Shown here piece by piece: positions 48,517 through 57,642 of a stretch of DNA of 64,000 bases (positions within the stretch are counted from its first letter, which is position 1; each line of letters starts with the position of its first letter). Both the position numbers and the translations under genes were made by a program. Source of the stretch: a bacterium (GTDB lineage: Bacteria; Bacillota; Sulfobacillia; UBA995); the NCBI GenBank assembly GCA_031082145.1, contig JAVHLP010000007.1, forward strand, positions 21,587 to 85,586, given 5' to 3'. The notes under the pieces are model-generated. The model saw nothing but the letters and a program-made list of their open reading frames with translations. It had not been told where the DNA came from and searched no databases.

Positions 48517-49338
48517 TCAAGGCATCCTCCCGTCGGGGAGGGCCACCTCCCTCTTGTCCAGGTGGTAACCGTAGCCTGAAGGCAGCACATGCAGGGTGAC
48601 GCCGGTGATGGCCAGGGCCTCCTCCGGCTTGGATTGGGAAGTGTTGGTGTGGGCTATGGTCTGGCCGTCGACCACCGTGGCCGTTCGCGAGCCCACCACC
48701 CACAGGGGTTGGTCCGGTTCGATCTCGACGGCCGTGTCCTCGTCGAGGCCGAGGCCAAGCACGGACGGGTTCTGGGCGATCGCCGAGAGCAGGCGGCCGA
48801 TCCTCCCGCGTTGGGCGAAATGCTGATCGACCACCACCTTCGCCAGAAATCCCATACCGGGAGCCATCTTGACCGTGCACTTCTTGGGAGCGTCGTCACT
48901 ATCGCCCTCCACGATCATGGTGTCCGACATCGCCGCCGCTCCCGCGCTCGTGCCCGCCACCACCATTCCGGACTGGTGGGCGGCCTGCAGGGCAGCGAAC
49001 AGCCGGGTACCCCCCAGCAGCGTGGTGAGACGTAACTGGTCGCCACCGGTGAAGAAGACCCCGGTTGCGGCGCCGGCTTCCCGGGCGGCAGAGGGGTCCT
49101 CGGCTGCGCCGCGGCACGGTATCGCTACCACGCTCACCCGTCCCGCCCCAAGGTCGCGGAAGAGCCGCCGATAGCGATCCCCGGCGTCCGCCTGACGCTG
49201 AGCGGCGGCGGCCACCACCAGGATACGGGCGTCACCGTCGCCCGCCAACTCGACGAATCGTCGCAGGATCACACAGTCGTCCGAATGATCCTCGGCGCCA
49301 CCGATGATGAGCAGCTTTCGCTTAGTCCTAGGGCTCAT
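48517..49338 (-). CDS. cphB: Cyanophycinase
   Basis: KLLIIGGAEDHSDDCVILRRFVELAG, FFTGGDQLRLTTLLGG, VAGTSAGAAAMSDTMIVEG (nucleophile Ser), GLGLDEDTAVEI; adjacent to cphA. Confidence 0.95.
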   Translation of the reverse strand: MSPRTKRKLLIIGGAEDHSDDCVILRRFVELAGDGDARILVVAAAAQRQADAGDRYRRLFRDLGAGRVSVVAIPCRGAAEDPSAAREAGAATGVFFTGGDQLRLTTLLGGTRLFAALQAAHQSGMVVAGTSAGAAAMSDTMIVEGDSDDAPKKCTVKMAPGMGFLAKVVVDQHFAQRGRIGRLLSAIAQNPSVLGLGLDEDTAVEIEPDQPLWVVGSRTATVVDGQTIAHTNTSQSKPEEALAITGVTLHVLPSGYGYHLDKREVALPDGRMP

Positions 49339-49402
49339 GGTCGGGTTGAGCACGGGCCCGTCCGCCCTGGCTCAGGGTAATTGTGGCCGGGCCGAGAGCC
49401 GG

Positions 49403-50377
49403 CTATGCGGGGCGGCGGCGGAGGGTTACGGCAAGCAATCGGAGGACCGTTGAGATGTCGTTGGCCACCGCGGCATCCGTCGACCCGGCGAAGACCAGAC
49501 CGACAGCGCGGTTCCGGCGATCGAGCAGGAGCGACCCGCTGTCCCCCGGGCGGGCCAACGGCGTCGTGAGCACTTGTTCTGAGAACAGGGCGTACCCCAA
49601 GTCGCCCACACCGACGCTCACCGTGACGTCGACGGCCTGGATCCTCCCCCGGGTCACGGCGCTGGACCGTCCGCTCATGCGTACCCGCAGGCCGAGCCGG
49701 GGTCGCCTCACTCCCCGCACCCGCCCCAGTCCCAGGACCCGGCCGTTCACCAGCCGCCGGTTGACCGGCCGGGCAACTGCCGCATCGACCCGGTTCCGGG
49801 GCGCGTCGGGGCCGACTCCAGTCAGGGTCTCGCCCCGTTCACCCACCGCAGAGAACCCGGGCAACGTGTCGACGGGTACAAGGCGGAGCAGCCTGGCCAG
49901 TGTGTCGTTCTCCCGCCCGCCATCGTGGGGACCGGGCTGCAGGATGGGGTCGCCCGGCGCCGCCCGGCGGTTGCGGCGGTCGGCCAGGTTAGCCAGCACG
50001 TGGTTGTTGGAGAGGATGAGCGGTTCGGCCCCCGCCCGGGCGTAGACGACTGCTCCCAGTGTTCCCGCCGTTGTCCGGAAGTGCCCCACGCTCACGCCGG
50101 GACGGGCGGGACGGAGGCGCGCCGTCCGGTCCACCCCGAGCAGTTGCAGGTGGCCCACTTGGACAACATCGGTGCGGCATCCTTCCAGGCGTGGGGGCAC
50201 CCGCTCGTTGAGCAGAAGGGCCGTCAGGGGTACCTTGCGGGTCACCAGGACGGCAATGCAGGGCTCGCCCGTGCCGCGACCCCCGACCCGGCGCCGTCCC
50301 CAGCCGAATCCCGCGACGTTGGGCAGTTTCCAGAGTCGCCGACCACACGCGCTGAGGCGCCACCCGGAGGCGGGCAA
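49403..50377 (-). CDS. Trypsin-fold serine-protease-like protein
   Basis: Candidate triad motifs LILSNNHVLA (His), NRVDAAVARP (Asp), PGDSGSLLLD (Ser); N-terminal LPNVAGFGWG...VLVTRKVPLTALLLNERVPPRLEGCRTDVVQVG. Confidence 0.75.
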   Translation of the reverse strand: MPASGWRLSACGRRLWKLPNVAGFGWGRRRVGGRGTGEPCIAVLVTRKVPLTALLLNERVPPRLEGCRTDVVQVGHLQLLGVDRTARLRPARPGVSVGHFRTTAGTLGAVVYARAGAEPLILSNNHVLANLADRRNRRAAPGDPILQPGPHDGGRENDTLARLLRLVPVDTLPGFSAVGERGETLTGVGPDAPRNRVDAAVARPVNRRLVNGRVLGLGRVRGVRRPRLGLRVRMSGRSSAVTRGRIQAVDVTVSVGVGDLGYALFSEQVLTTPLARPGDSGSLLLDRRNRAVGLVFAGSTDAAVANDISTVLRLLAVTLRRRPA

Positions 50378-50449
50378 GGCAACTCCTCCCCGCCCCCAGC
50401 CTATGTCCCCCCGTGGCGCCGGGTGAGAGGGAGGTCAACCGGGGGGAGG

Positions 50450-50917
50450 CTACTTGGTATGCTTGTCTGCCACTTTGCTGGCCCCGTACGCTTCCGGCTT
50501 GATCTTGGCGTCGAAACCGCTGCCGGCCACCCATCCCACAATCTCCCGGATCAGCTCGCGGGTCGCCCCGTTCTGACCCACGTCCAAATGGATCTCCAGT
50601 TCGACGTCAAGGTGTCCCCGGGCCAGCCGCTCGGCTAGCTGGCTGCCGACCTGGAGGCTCAGAGCCGTCTCGTGGTAGAGACGCTGGCGCAGTCCCGCCA
50701 TGGGGGCGTGCCGGCGGCGCTCGTAGTAGTACCGGGCACCCTTGCCCCGGCGGTGGATAATAATCGCCGTGACGAAGTGAACGTCGTCGCGGGAGTGGGA
50801 GTCGGTACCCACGATCAGGCGATAACCGGCTTCGGGCATCTCGCCGATATAGGCCAAGATGTCCTCGTACACGCGGTCGAAGCTCAAAGGTCCCTTGCTG
50901 GGGCTCACAAACGGCAT
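50450..50917 (-). CDS. RNase H-like YkuK family protein
   Basis: GYRLIVGTDSHSRDDVHFVTAIIIHRRGKGARYYYERRR; LDVGQNGATRELIREIVGWVAGSGFDAKIKPEAYGASKVADKHTK. Confidence 0.88.
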   Translation of the reverse strand: MPFVSPSKGPLSFDRVYEDILAYIGEMPEAGYRLIVGTDSHSRDDVHFVTAIIIHRRGKGARYYYERRRHAPMAGLRQRLYHETALSLQVGSQLAERLARGHLDVELEIHLDVGQNGATRELIREIVGWVAGSGFDAKIKPEAYGASKVADKHTK

Positions 50918-50975
50918 TGGGGCCCTCCGCTAGGTTGCCGTCCCGCTGAGATTATAGTTCATCCGTGCCCCGCGT

Positions 50976-51812
50976 TCAAATGGGCCGGACACCGGGAGAG
51001 GTCTCCAACGCCCGGGCCAGATCCTCGAACTCCTCGAGGCTGAGGGTCTCTCCCCGCCGGGTACCGCTTATCCCGGCCGCCTCCAGGACCCGGCGGGCCC
51101 CCGGCCGGTCCAGACCCAGCTCGCCGCCTGCCAACGCCCCCACCAGCATCTTGCGGCGCTGGCCGAAGGCAGCCCGCACCACGGCTTCCAGGGCCCACCG
51201 GGCGGGATCCGGATCCCGGGGGGGCCGGGGCAGCATCAAGAGCAGGCTGGAGTCAACTCCGGGTACAGGGTAGAAGGCGTGCCGGCCGACCCCGGTGACC
51301 ACGCGCACCTGGTAGCGAGCCGCCACGGCCACCGTCAAGGCCCCGTAGGCCGCCTCGCCCGGGCCGGCAGCCAGGCGGCGGGCGACTTCCTCCTGCACCA
51401 TGATCACCAGGCGGGGAAACGGCCGGGCCTCCAGCAACCGGAAGATCAGCGGGGTGGTGATGTAATAGGGGAGGTTGCTGACCACCTTGACCGCCCCCGA
51501 ATCCTCCACCAGAGCGGCCAGATCCAGCTTGAGGGCATCTCCCTCCACCACCCGCACATTGGCGAGACCGTCCAGGGTCTCGGCCATGGCCTTGAGGAGC
51601 CCACGATCCACTTCAACCGCCACGATCTGGCCGGCGCGGGAGGCCAGAGCCCGGGTCACCGTTCCCAGCCCGGGGCCGATCTCCAGGATCGTATCGTCGG
51701 GCCCCGGGTCGAGGGCGTTTACGATCTTGCGCAGCACACCCGGGTCAACCAGAAAGTGCTGGCCTAGACGGGTGAGCGGTGCTAGGCCGTGACGGCTCAG
51801 GAGGTCCTTCAC
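50976..51812 (-). CDS. rsmA: 16S rRNA (adenine1518-N6/adenine1519-N6)-dimethyltransferase
   Basis: GQHFLVDPGVLRKIVNALDPGPDDTILEIGPGLGTVTRALA, VVSNLPYYITTPLIFRLLE. Confidence 0.97.
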   Translation of the reverse strand: MKDLLSRHGLAPLTRLGQHFLVDPGVLRKIVNALDPGPDDTILEIGPGLGTVTRALASRAGQIVAVEVDRGLLKAMAETLDGLANVRVVEGDALKLDLAALVEDSGAVKVVSNLPYYITTPLIFRLLEARPFPRLVIMVQEEVARRLAAGPGEAAYGALTVAVAARYQVRVVTGVGRHAFYPVPGVDSSLLLMLPRPPRDPDPARWALEAVVRAAFGQRRKMLVGALAGGELGLDRPGARRVLEAAGISGTRRGETLSLEEFEDLARALETSPGVRPI

Positions 51813-51826
51813 GGTCGCCGCGGAGG

Positions 51827-52615
51827 TCAGGCAGGAGGGCAGGTGGTCACCTCCATCCTGAAGAGCCGGGACGCGTTGACCGTGGTCACCCGGGCCACTT
51901 CCTCCGGACTCGTCCGGCGCAGCTCGGCCACTCTCCCCGCCACCAGGTTCACGTGGGCCGGCTCGTTGGGCTGCCCGCGCCGGGGCTCCGGCGTCAGGTA
52001 GGGGCAGTCCGTCTCCAGGAGCAAGCGGTCAGGGGGGGCGCTCCGCACGACTTCTTGCAAGGCTTGCGACCCCCGATAGGTGACCGGCCCGGCAATCCCG
52101 ATGTGGAACCCCAGATCCAGGCACAGGCGGGCATGCGCCCAGTCCCCGGAGAAGCAATGCATGACCGCTTCCCCGGCCTCCTCCTGCCGGAGGATCGCCA
52201 GCACCTCCCGGTGGGCCTCGCGGTCATGGACGATCAGGGGCTTCCCCACTTCGCGAGCCAGCGCGATGTGCCTCCGTAAGACCTCTGCCTGCGCCGATCG
52301 CGGGGACAGATCCCGGTAGTGGTCCAGGCCGCACTCACCTACCGCTACCACTTCCGGCCGCGCCGCCAATCTCCGGATGGCAGCCTCCAAGCCGGCGTCC
52401 CAGCGGTCAGCGTAATGGGGATGGACGCCTACTGCGGCCTTCACTCGCGGCTCCCCTTCGGCCAGGTCCACGGCGGCCGCGGATGAAGCGAGGTCGATCC
52501 CCACCACGACGATCGCCCCCAAGCCGGCGGCAAAGGCCCTCTCCAGGGCCTTCCGGAAGCCCCGCCGGCCACCGCTGGCATGGGCATGGGTGTCAACCAG
52601 AAGTGCTGCTTTCAC
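51827..52615 (-). CDS. tatD: TatD family hydrolase (YabD-type)
   Basis: LLVDTHAHASGG, AVGVHPHYADRWD, VGECGLDHYRDLSPRSAQAEVLRRHIALA, MHCFSGDWAHA, LLLETDCPYLTPEPRRGQPNEPAHV. GTG start at 52615. Confidence 0.95.
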   Translation of the reverse strand: MKAALLVDTHAHASGGRRGFRKALERAFAAGLGAIVVVGIDLASSAAAVDLAEGEPRVKAAVGVHPHYADRWDAGLEAAIRRLAARPEVVAVGECGLDHYRDLSPRSAQAEVLRRHIALAREVGKPLIVHDREAHREVLAILRQEEAGEAVMHCFSGDWAHARLCLDLGFHIGIAGPVTYRGSQALQEVVRSAPPDRLLLETDCPYLTPEPRRGQPNEPAHVNLVAGRVAELRRTSPEEVARVTTVNASRLFRMEVTTCPPA

Positions 52616-54153
52616 CGATCCGCCCCCTTGGACACTATGCGGGGGAACAACGGCTTTCCGCGCTTGATGGGAGTCCCCGCCACCAGTCGCCCCCACTCCA
52701 GGTCCTGGTGGGTGGCAACGGTAATGTCGCCGACCCCCAGCTGCTCCCAGATGACGGCGGAGGCCTGTACCAGAAACGGCTTCAGCAATACGGCCAAGAC
52801 CCGCTGCAGCTCGGCCAGATCGTAGAGCACGGAGTCGAGCCGGGCCGTCGCCCCAGCCTTAGCCAACTCCCAGGGAGCCTGCTCCTCAATGTACTTGTTG
52901 CCTCGGCGCGCCGCCCCGAGTATAGCTCCCAGCGCCACCGACAGCTGCAAGCCATCCATGGCCCGGGTACACTCCTCCCGGGCATCGGCTGCCGCGTCGG
53001 CCAGGACCCGGTCGCCCGTACCCGGGGGCGGTATGCGACCGCCGGTGAAGCGCTCGATCATGGCGGTGGTCCTTGACAGGAGGTTACCGATGTCATTGGC
53101 CAGGTCGGCATCGGTCCGTGCCACCAGGGCTTCCTCGGAGTACTGGCCGTCGGCGCCGAACGGTATTTCCCGGAGCAAGTAGTAACGGACGGCGTCCACG
53201 CCGTAACGGTCGACTAGCACCAGGGGGTCAATGACGTTGCCGGTGGACTTGGAGATCTTCCCTTCCTTGAGGATCAGCCAGCCGTGCCCGTAGACCTTCC
53301 TGGGCAACGGGATGCCGGCCGCCATCAGGATGATGGGCCAGATGATGGCGTGGAAGCGGACTATCTCCTTGCCCACCAGGTGAAGGTCGGCCGGCCAGAA
53401 GGTCTCGTAGCGTTCCTGGTCGGCCGGATCCGCCGATCCGTAACCCAGGGCCGACAGGTAGTTGGTGAGGGCGTCAAACCATACGTAGACCACGTGCCGG
53501 GGATCGAACGGCACCGGCACACCCCAAGTCAGGGTAGTGCGGGACACGCACAAGTCCTCCAGCCCGCCGCGGATGAAGCTGACCATCTCGTTACGGCGAG
53601 AAGGCGGCTGGATGAAGTCGGGATTAGCTTCAATGTGCTCGAGCAGCCGCCCGGCGTACCCCGACAGCCGGAAGAAGTAGGCCTCCTCTTCCAGGAACTC
53701 CACCTGCCGTCGGCAGTCCGGACAGCATCCCTCCTCCAGCCGTCGCTCCAACCAGAAGGTCTCACAGGGAGTGCAGTACCATCCCCGGTAGTGTGCCTTG
53801 TAAATGTCTCCTTGCCGGTACACCCGCTCGAAGATCTCCTGGACCACCCGCTGGTGCCGCGGTTCGGAGGTCCGGATGAAATCGTCGTAGTCGATCTCCA
53901 GCCGGTCCCAGAGTCTCCGGATCCGGGCCGCCATCTCGGCCACGAACTCTGCCGGCTCCTGCCCTCGCTCCCGCGCCCGCCGTTCTATCTTCTGGGCATG
54001 CTCGTCGGTGCCGGTCAGAAAGAAGGTCTTCGCCCCGTGCAGACGGTGCCAGCGGGCGATGGCATCGGCGGCCACCGTGGTGTAAGCGTGTCCGATGTGG
54101 AGGTCGGAGTCGGGGTAGTAGATGGGGGTGGTGACGTAAAACGTCCGGGCCAT
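52612..54153 (-). CDS. metG: Methionyl-tRNA synthetase (without C-terminal tRNA-binding domain)
   Basis: YVTTPIYYPDSDLHIGHAYTTVAADAIARW, Zn-knuckle cysteines CTPC...CCPDC, KISKSTGNVIDP. Confidence 0.97.
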   Translation of the reverse strand: MARTFYVTTPIYYPDSDLHIGHAYTTVAADAIARWHRLHGAKTFFLTGTDEHAQKIERRARERGQEPAEFVAEMAARIRRLWDRLEIDYDDFIRTSEPRHQRVVQEIFERVYRQGDIYKAHYRGWYCTPCETFWLERRLEEGCCPDCRRQVEFLEEEAYFFRLSGYAGRLLEHIEANPDFIQPPSRRNEMVSFIRGGLEDLCVSRTTLTWGVPVPFDPRHVVYVWFDALTNYLSALGYGSADPADQERYETFWPADLHLVGKEIVRFHAIIWPIILMAAGIPLPRKVYGHGWLILKEGKISKSTGNVIDPLVLVDRYGVDAVRYYLLREIPFGADGQYSEEALVARTDADLANDIGNLLSRTTAMIERFTGGRIPPPGTGDRVLADAAADAREECTRAMDGLQLSVALGAILGAARRGNKYIEEQAPWELAKAGATARLDSVLYDLAELQRVLAVLLKPFLVQASAVIWEQLGVGDITVATHQDLEWGRLVAGTPIKRGKPLFPRIVSKGADR

Positions 54154-54194
54154 ATGAACTGCCTCCTCGAGGGGAGCGGGCAGACGGCAAACCC

Positions 54195-54480
54195 GCCCCC
54201 GTAATAATCCTAAGGGGCGGGTGTTGATCCGCGGTACCACCCTTGTTCGCCCCACCCTCACGAGCGGGGCCTCCACGGGTACGGAAGGCCGGCGCCTTCG
54301 TATACCCCGGCCGGCTAACGGTGGCCGATGACCGGCCGGACCTACCAGGGGCGTGCTCCCCTCTGGGCCCGGCGGCTCCGGGACCATGTTCGGGCCGTTC
54401 GACCGGCGCCGGCTCTCACCTATCACCGGCTTCTCTGGTGCCGCCTCTCGGCCCTACTCTCTCCCTTCCTCGCCCTTCAA
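54195..54480 (-). ncRNA. T-box leader, Met specificity, upstream of metG
   Basis: Minus strand contains GGGTGGTACCGCGG (T-box), specifier-like GAACATGGTCCCGG with ATG codon, AGAGAAGCCGGTGATAGGTGAGAGCCGGC in stem I, and a terminator ACCCGCCCC-TTAGGATTATTAC-GGGGGCGGGTTT. Confidence 0.93.
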
Positions 54481-54491
54481 CGCTTAGCCAT

Positions 54492-54520
54492 ACTATAGCC
54501 CGTACCCGGTGGGCTGTCAA
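54492..54520 (-). promoter_or_regulatory. Sigma-A-like promoter of the T-box/metG transcript
   Basis: Minus strand TTGACA-17 bp-TATAGT immediately upstream of the T-box leader. Confidence 0.85.
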
Positions 54521-54660
54521 GCTGCTGTCCGGGGCAGGGACAGTCGCCCGTAGCCCCGCCCTCCCCGGGCCCGAATCCCGCCAGTTGTCCGGAATGATGG
54601 ATATTGGAATCTATAGGATACCTTAAAGAAGATTTCCACCAGAATAAGGTTTTCCAGGTA

Positions 54661-54689
54661 TTGACTGGTGCAGTTTACTCTGGTAGCAT
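54661..54689 (+). promoter_or_regulatory. Sigma-A-like promoter of abrB
   Basis: TTGACT-17 bp-TAGCAT ~50 bp upstream of abrB. Confidence 0.6.
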
Positions 54690-54737
54690 ATTGGCGAAGA
54701 TGTCGAATCCTGTCTGGAAAGGGGAACAGCGGTTACA

Positions 54738-54986
54738 ATGAAATCGACAGGGATCGTACGCAAGGTCGATGAACTCGGACGGGTGGTTATCCCGATCGAG
54801 CTGCGTCGCACCCTCGATATCGAGGAGAAAGACGCACTGGAGATCTACGTGGATGGCGAGAAGATAATCCTCCGCAAGTACGAACCGGCCTGCATCTTCT
54901 GCGGGAACGCGGAGAACGTGGACCATTTCCGGGGCAAGCGGGTCTGCCACGACTGCCTGGAGGCCATGCAGGCCAGGGTGGGCTAG
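54738..54986 (+). CDS. abrB: AbrB family transition-state regulator with C-terminal CxxC...CxxC
   Basis: MKSTGIVRKVDELGRVVIPIELRRTLDIEEKDALEIYVDGEKIILRKYEPACIFCGNAENVDHFRGKRVCHDCLEAM. Confidence 0.93.
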   Translation: MKSTGIVRKVDELGRVVIPIELRRTLDIEEKDALEIYVDGEKIILRKYEPACIFCGNAENVDHFRGKRVCHDCLEAMQARVG

Positions 54987-55840
54987 CTCTCTTCCGCGGC
55001 TCCCGCCTTCTGCAGAGCACGGTACACTTGTTGTCTCGGTACGCTGGCGGCCCGGGCTACCGCTCGCACTGCCTGGCTGGTAGAATCCCCGGCCGCCAGT
55101 CGCGCCCTCACTTGGTCGACCAGTTCAGCCGGTGAGGGGCCAGGCTGATCCAGGTCCCTTGAGGGCACCACGATCAGCGTGTACTCACCCCGGGGGGACC
55201 TGTCGGGGAACCGCGCTTCGAGTTGCCGCCGCAGGTCTTCCGGAGTTCCCTCCAGGACTTCCTCGTGCACCTTGGTGAGTTCACGGGCCACCACCGCCCT
55301 TGCCTCGGGAGCCAGGCCGGCCAGGTCGCCGAGAGTCCCCAGCACCCGGTGGGGTGCTTCGAAGAGCACCAGTGGCCAGCCAAGGGCTAGCCCTTGGGCC
55401 AACTGCCGGCGCCTCGGCCCGGGGCGCCGGGGCGGGAACCCCAGGAAGCACCAAGCCGGTGCGGGGATCCCGGACATGGTCAGGGCGGCTACTGCCGCGC
55501 TGGGGCCTGGCACGCAGGCCACCGCCAGACCGCTCTTCCGGGCCAGGCCGACCAGTTCGGCCCCGGCATCGGAGACCCCCGGCATGCCCGCGTCGGCGAC
55601 CAGGGCAACATCGCGCCCGCGGATGAGCTCGTCCAGGATGAGGGGGGCCTTGGCCGCCGCGTTGTGCCGCCCGTAACTGGTGACCGGAACCCGTACTGAA
55701 TGTCTCTCTAGCAGCTTGCGAGTCCGCCGGGTGTCCTCGGCGGCTACCAGGTCGACCTCGCGGAGGACCCGCAGGGCCCTCAGGGTGATGTCCTCCAAGT
55801 TGCCGATGGGCGTTCCCACCAGGTACAGGGTGCCACTCAT
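54983..55840 (-). CDS. rsmI: 16S rRNA (cytidine1402-2'-O)-methyltransferase
   Basis: GTLYLVGTPIGNLEDITLRALRVLREVDLVAAEDTRRTRKLLERH, LVADAGMPGVSDAGAELV, GFPPRRPG. Confidence 0.97.
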   Translation of the reverse strand: MSGTLYLVGTPIGNLEDITLRALRVLREVDLVAAEDTRRTRKLLERHSVRVPVTSYGRHNAAAKAPLILDELIRGRDVALVADAGMPGVSDAGAELVGLARKSGLAVACVPGPSAAVAALTMSGIPAPAWCFLGFPPRRPGPRRRQLAQGLALGWPLVLFEAPHRVLGTLGDLAGLAPEARAVVARELTKVHEEVLEGTPEDLRRQLEARFPDRSPRGEYTLIVVPSRDLDQPGPSPAELVDQVRARLAAGDSTSQAVRAVARAASVPRQQVYRALQKAGAAEES

Positions 55841-56646
55841 CCGTTACCCTGCTCCTGCACCTGCTGTGCGCAGTAAGTCCGGGCTCCCGGCCCTCCCTCT
55901 AACTCCACCGTCACCGTCCCCCGCAGGGGGTTGACCGCAGTCACCTTTCCGTGACCCTCCGGGGTCGCCACCCGGCTGCCGACCTCGGGGAGGGCCGAGC
56001 GACCTCTCTCGTAATGATCACTTTCATATCGCAAGCAACACATGAGCCTCCCGCAGAGGCCGGAGATCTTGGCCGGGTTCAAGCTAAGATTCTGGTCCTT
56101 GGCCATGCGGATGGATACCGGCTGGAAGTCGGTCAGGAACGAACAACAACACAACTCCCGGCCGCAGGCGCCCAACCCTCCGAGCAGCTTGGCCTCATCG
56201 CGTACCCCGATCTGCCGCAACTCAATGCGGGTCCGGAACACCGCCGCGAGGTCCTTGACGAGCTCGCGGAAGTCCACCCGCCCGTCGGCCGTGAAATAGA
56301 AGATGATCCGCCCGCCGTCAAAACCGTACTCCACGTCCACCAAGTTCATGTCCAGGCCCCGGGCCTCGACCTTCTCCTTGGCGACGCGGAGGGCATCCCG
56401 CTCCTTGGCCCGGTTGTCCTGGATGCTTGCCAGGTCCTCGCCGGTTGCTCTGCGGATCACGGCTTTCAGGGGTGTCGTGATGTCCGCCTCCGCCACGTCG
56501 CGAGCCGGACCCACCACCTGCCCCAGTTCCACTCCTCGGACGGTCTCCACCAGCACCCGGTCGCCTGCCGCCAGCTCCAGGTCACCCGGGGCGAAGTAGT
56601 AGACCTTGCCCGCTCGCCGAAACCTGACCCCTACAACCCTGGGCAA
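55837..56646 (-). CDS. ricT: PSP1 domain protein RicT (YaaT)
   Basis: VVGVRFRRAGKVYYFAPGDLEL, GACGRELCCCSFLTDFQPVSIRMAKDQNLSLNPAKISGLCGRLMCCLRYE. Confidence 0.95.
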   Translation of the reverse strand: MPRVVGVRFRRAGKVYYFAPGDLELAAGDRVLVETVRGVELGQVVGPARDVAEADITTPLKAVIRRATGEDLASIQDNRAKERDALRVAKEKVEARGLDMNLVDVEYGFDGGRIIFYFTADGRVDFRELVKDLAAVFRTRIELRQIGVRDEAKLLGGLGACGRELCCCSFLTDFQPVSIRMAKDQNLSLNPAKISGLCGRLMCCLRYESDHYERGRSALPEVGSRVATPEGHGKVTAVNPLRGTVTVELEGGPGARTYCAQQVQEQGNG

Positions 56647-57614
56647 ATCCGACCCCTCCTCCGACCCCGGGTCAACCGCAGAACAAGAAGGTCCAGGCAC
56701 ATCCGCCGGTGCGCGTTCTGCCTGACGGCGTCCCGGACAAAAGCGGCCGCGCCCAGAGCGTCCAGTAGCTGATCGGGCGACAACTCCGCCACCCGGGCCC
56801 CGATCCAGCCGGCCCGATCCTGGTTGATGAGGAGTTCCGGCCGGCCGGCCACTTTCAAGGTCAGGAAGTCCCTGAGGTAGAGGAGGAGCACGTCCAGGAA
56901 AGCTAGCGTTCCCGCCCGGTCCCTGGTGTATGCTTCCAGGTCGCCGGCCAGGATATGCGCCCCGGTCCCTTCAGGATCCTCAAGCAGCCGCTCCAACATC
57001 CTCTCCGCCTGTTCGCGCCCGGCGCCGAGCTGGTCGTCGGCCAACCGGCTCCGGGCCAGCCCCGGATTGCCCTGGGCAAGTGCGGCGGCCAGGCGGGCCG
57101 GCCCCGGGGCCGCGCCGTCCTCAGCTTCCAGCAGCCTGGCCAGGGATTCCTGGGGCCAGGGGCGGAAAGACAGCGTCTGGCAGCGCGAGACGATGGTGGG
57201 GAGCAGCGCCTGGGCGTGGGACGCCAGCAGCACCAGCACGGCATGGCCGGGGGGCTCCTCCAAGACGGCCAGCAACGCGTTGGCGGCCTCGGTGGTCAGC
57301 CGGTCGGCATCCTCCAAGATGTAGACTCGCCGGTGGCCGAACGCCGGTCTCAGGTGCAGCTCCCGGCATACCTCACGTACCTGCCCGAGCTTGGTTGTGG
57401 CCCCCTCGGCCGCAACCACCCGAACCTCGGGGTGGTTCCCGCGGTCAATCCTCAGGCAGGACGGGCAACAGCCGCAGAACGCGCCTGGAGCGGAACGCTC
57501 GCAGTTTAGGAGCTTGGCCAGTTCCCGGGCCGCCCCGAGTTTCCCCATGCCCGGCGGTCCGCAGAACAGATAGGCGTGAGCCAGACGGCCCCCCGCTACC
57601 CACCGGCTGAGCAT
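56631..57614 (-). CDS. holB: DNA polymerase III subunit delta'
   Basis: AHAYLFCGPPGMGKLGAARELAKLLNC, CGCCPSCLRIDRGNHPEV, VYILEDADRLTTEAANALLAVLEEPPGHAVLVLL. Start approximate. Confidence 0.92.
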   Translation of the reverse strand: MLSRWVAGGRLAHAYLFCGPPGMGKLGAARELAKLLNCERSAPGAFCGCCPSCLRIDRGNHPEVRVVAAEGATTKLGQVREVCRELHLRPAFGHRRVYILEDADRLTTEAANALLAVLEEPPGHAVLVLLASHAQALLPTIVSRCQTLSFRPWPQESLARLLEAEDGAAPGPARLAAALAQGNPGLARSRLADDQLGAGREQAERMLERLLEDPEGTGAHILAGDLEAYTRDRAGTLAFLDVLLLYLRDFLTLKVAGRPELLINQDRAGWIGARVAELSPDQLLDALGAAAFVRDAVRQNAHRRMCLDLLVLRLTRGRRRGRICPGL

Positions 57615-57642
57615 GGTTGCCGGTGGGATCCAACCGGCCGGC

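Noticed and set aside
46467-48599. 710-aa plus-strand ORF opposite cphA
   Set aside because: Shadow ORF in high-GC DNA; the antisense frame is a clear CphA with all family motifs.
53284-54204. 306-aa plus-strand ORF opposite metG
   Set aside because: Shadow ORF of metG.
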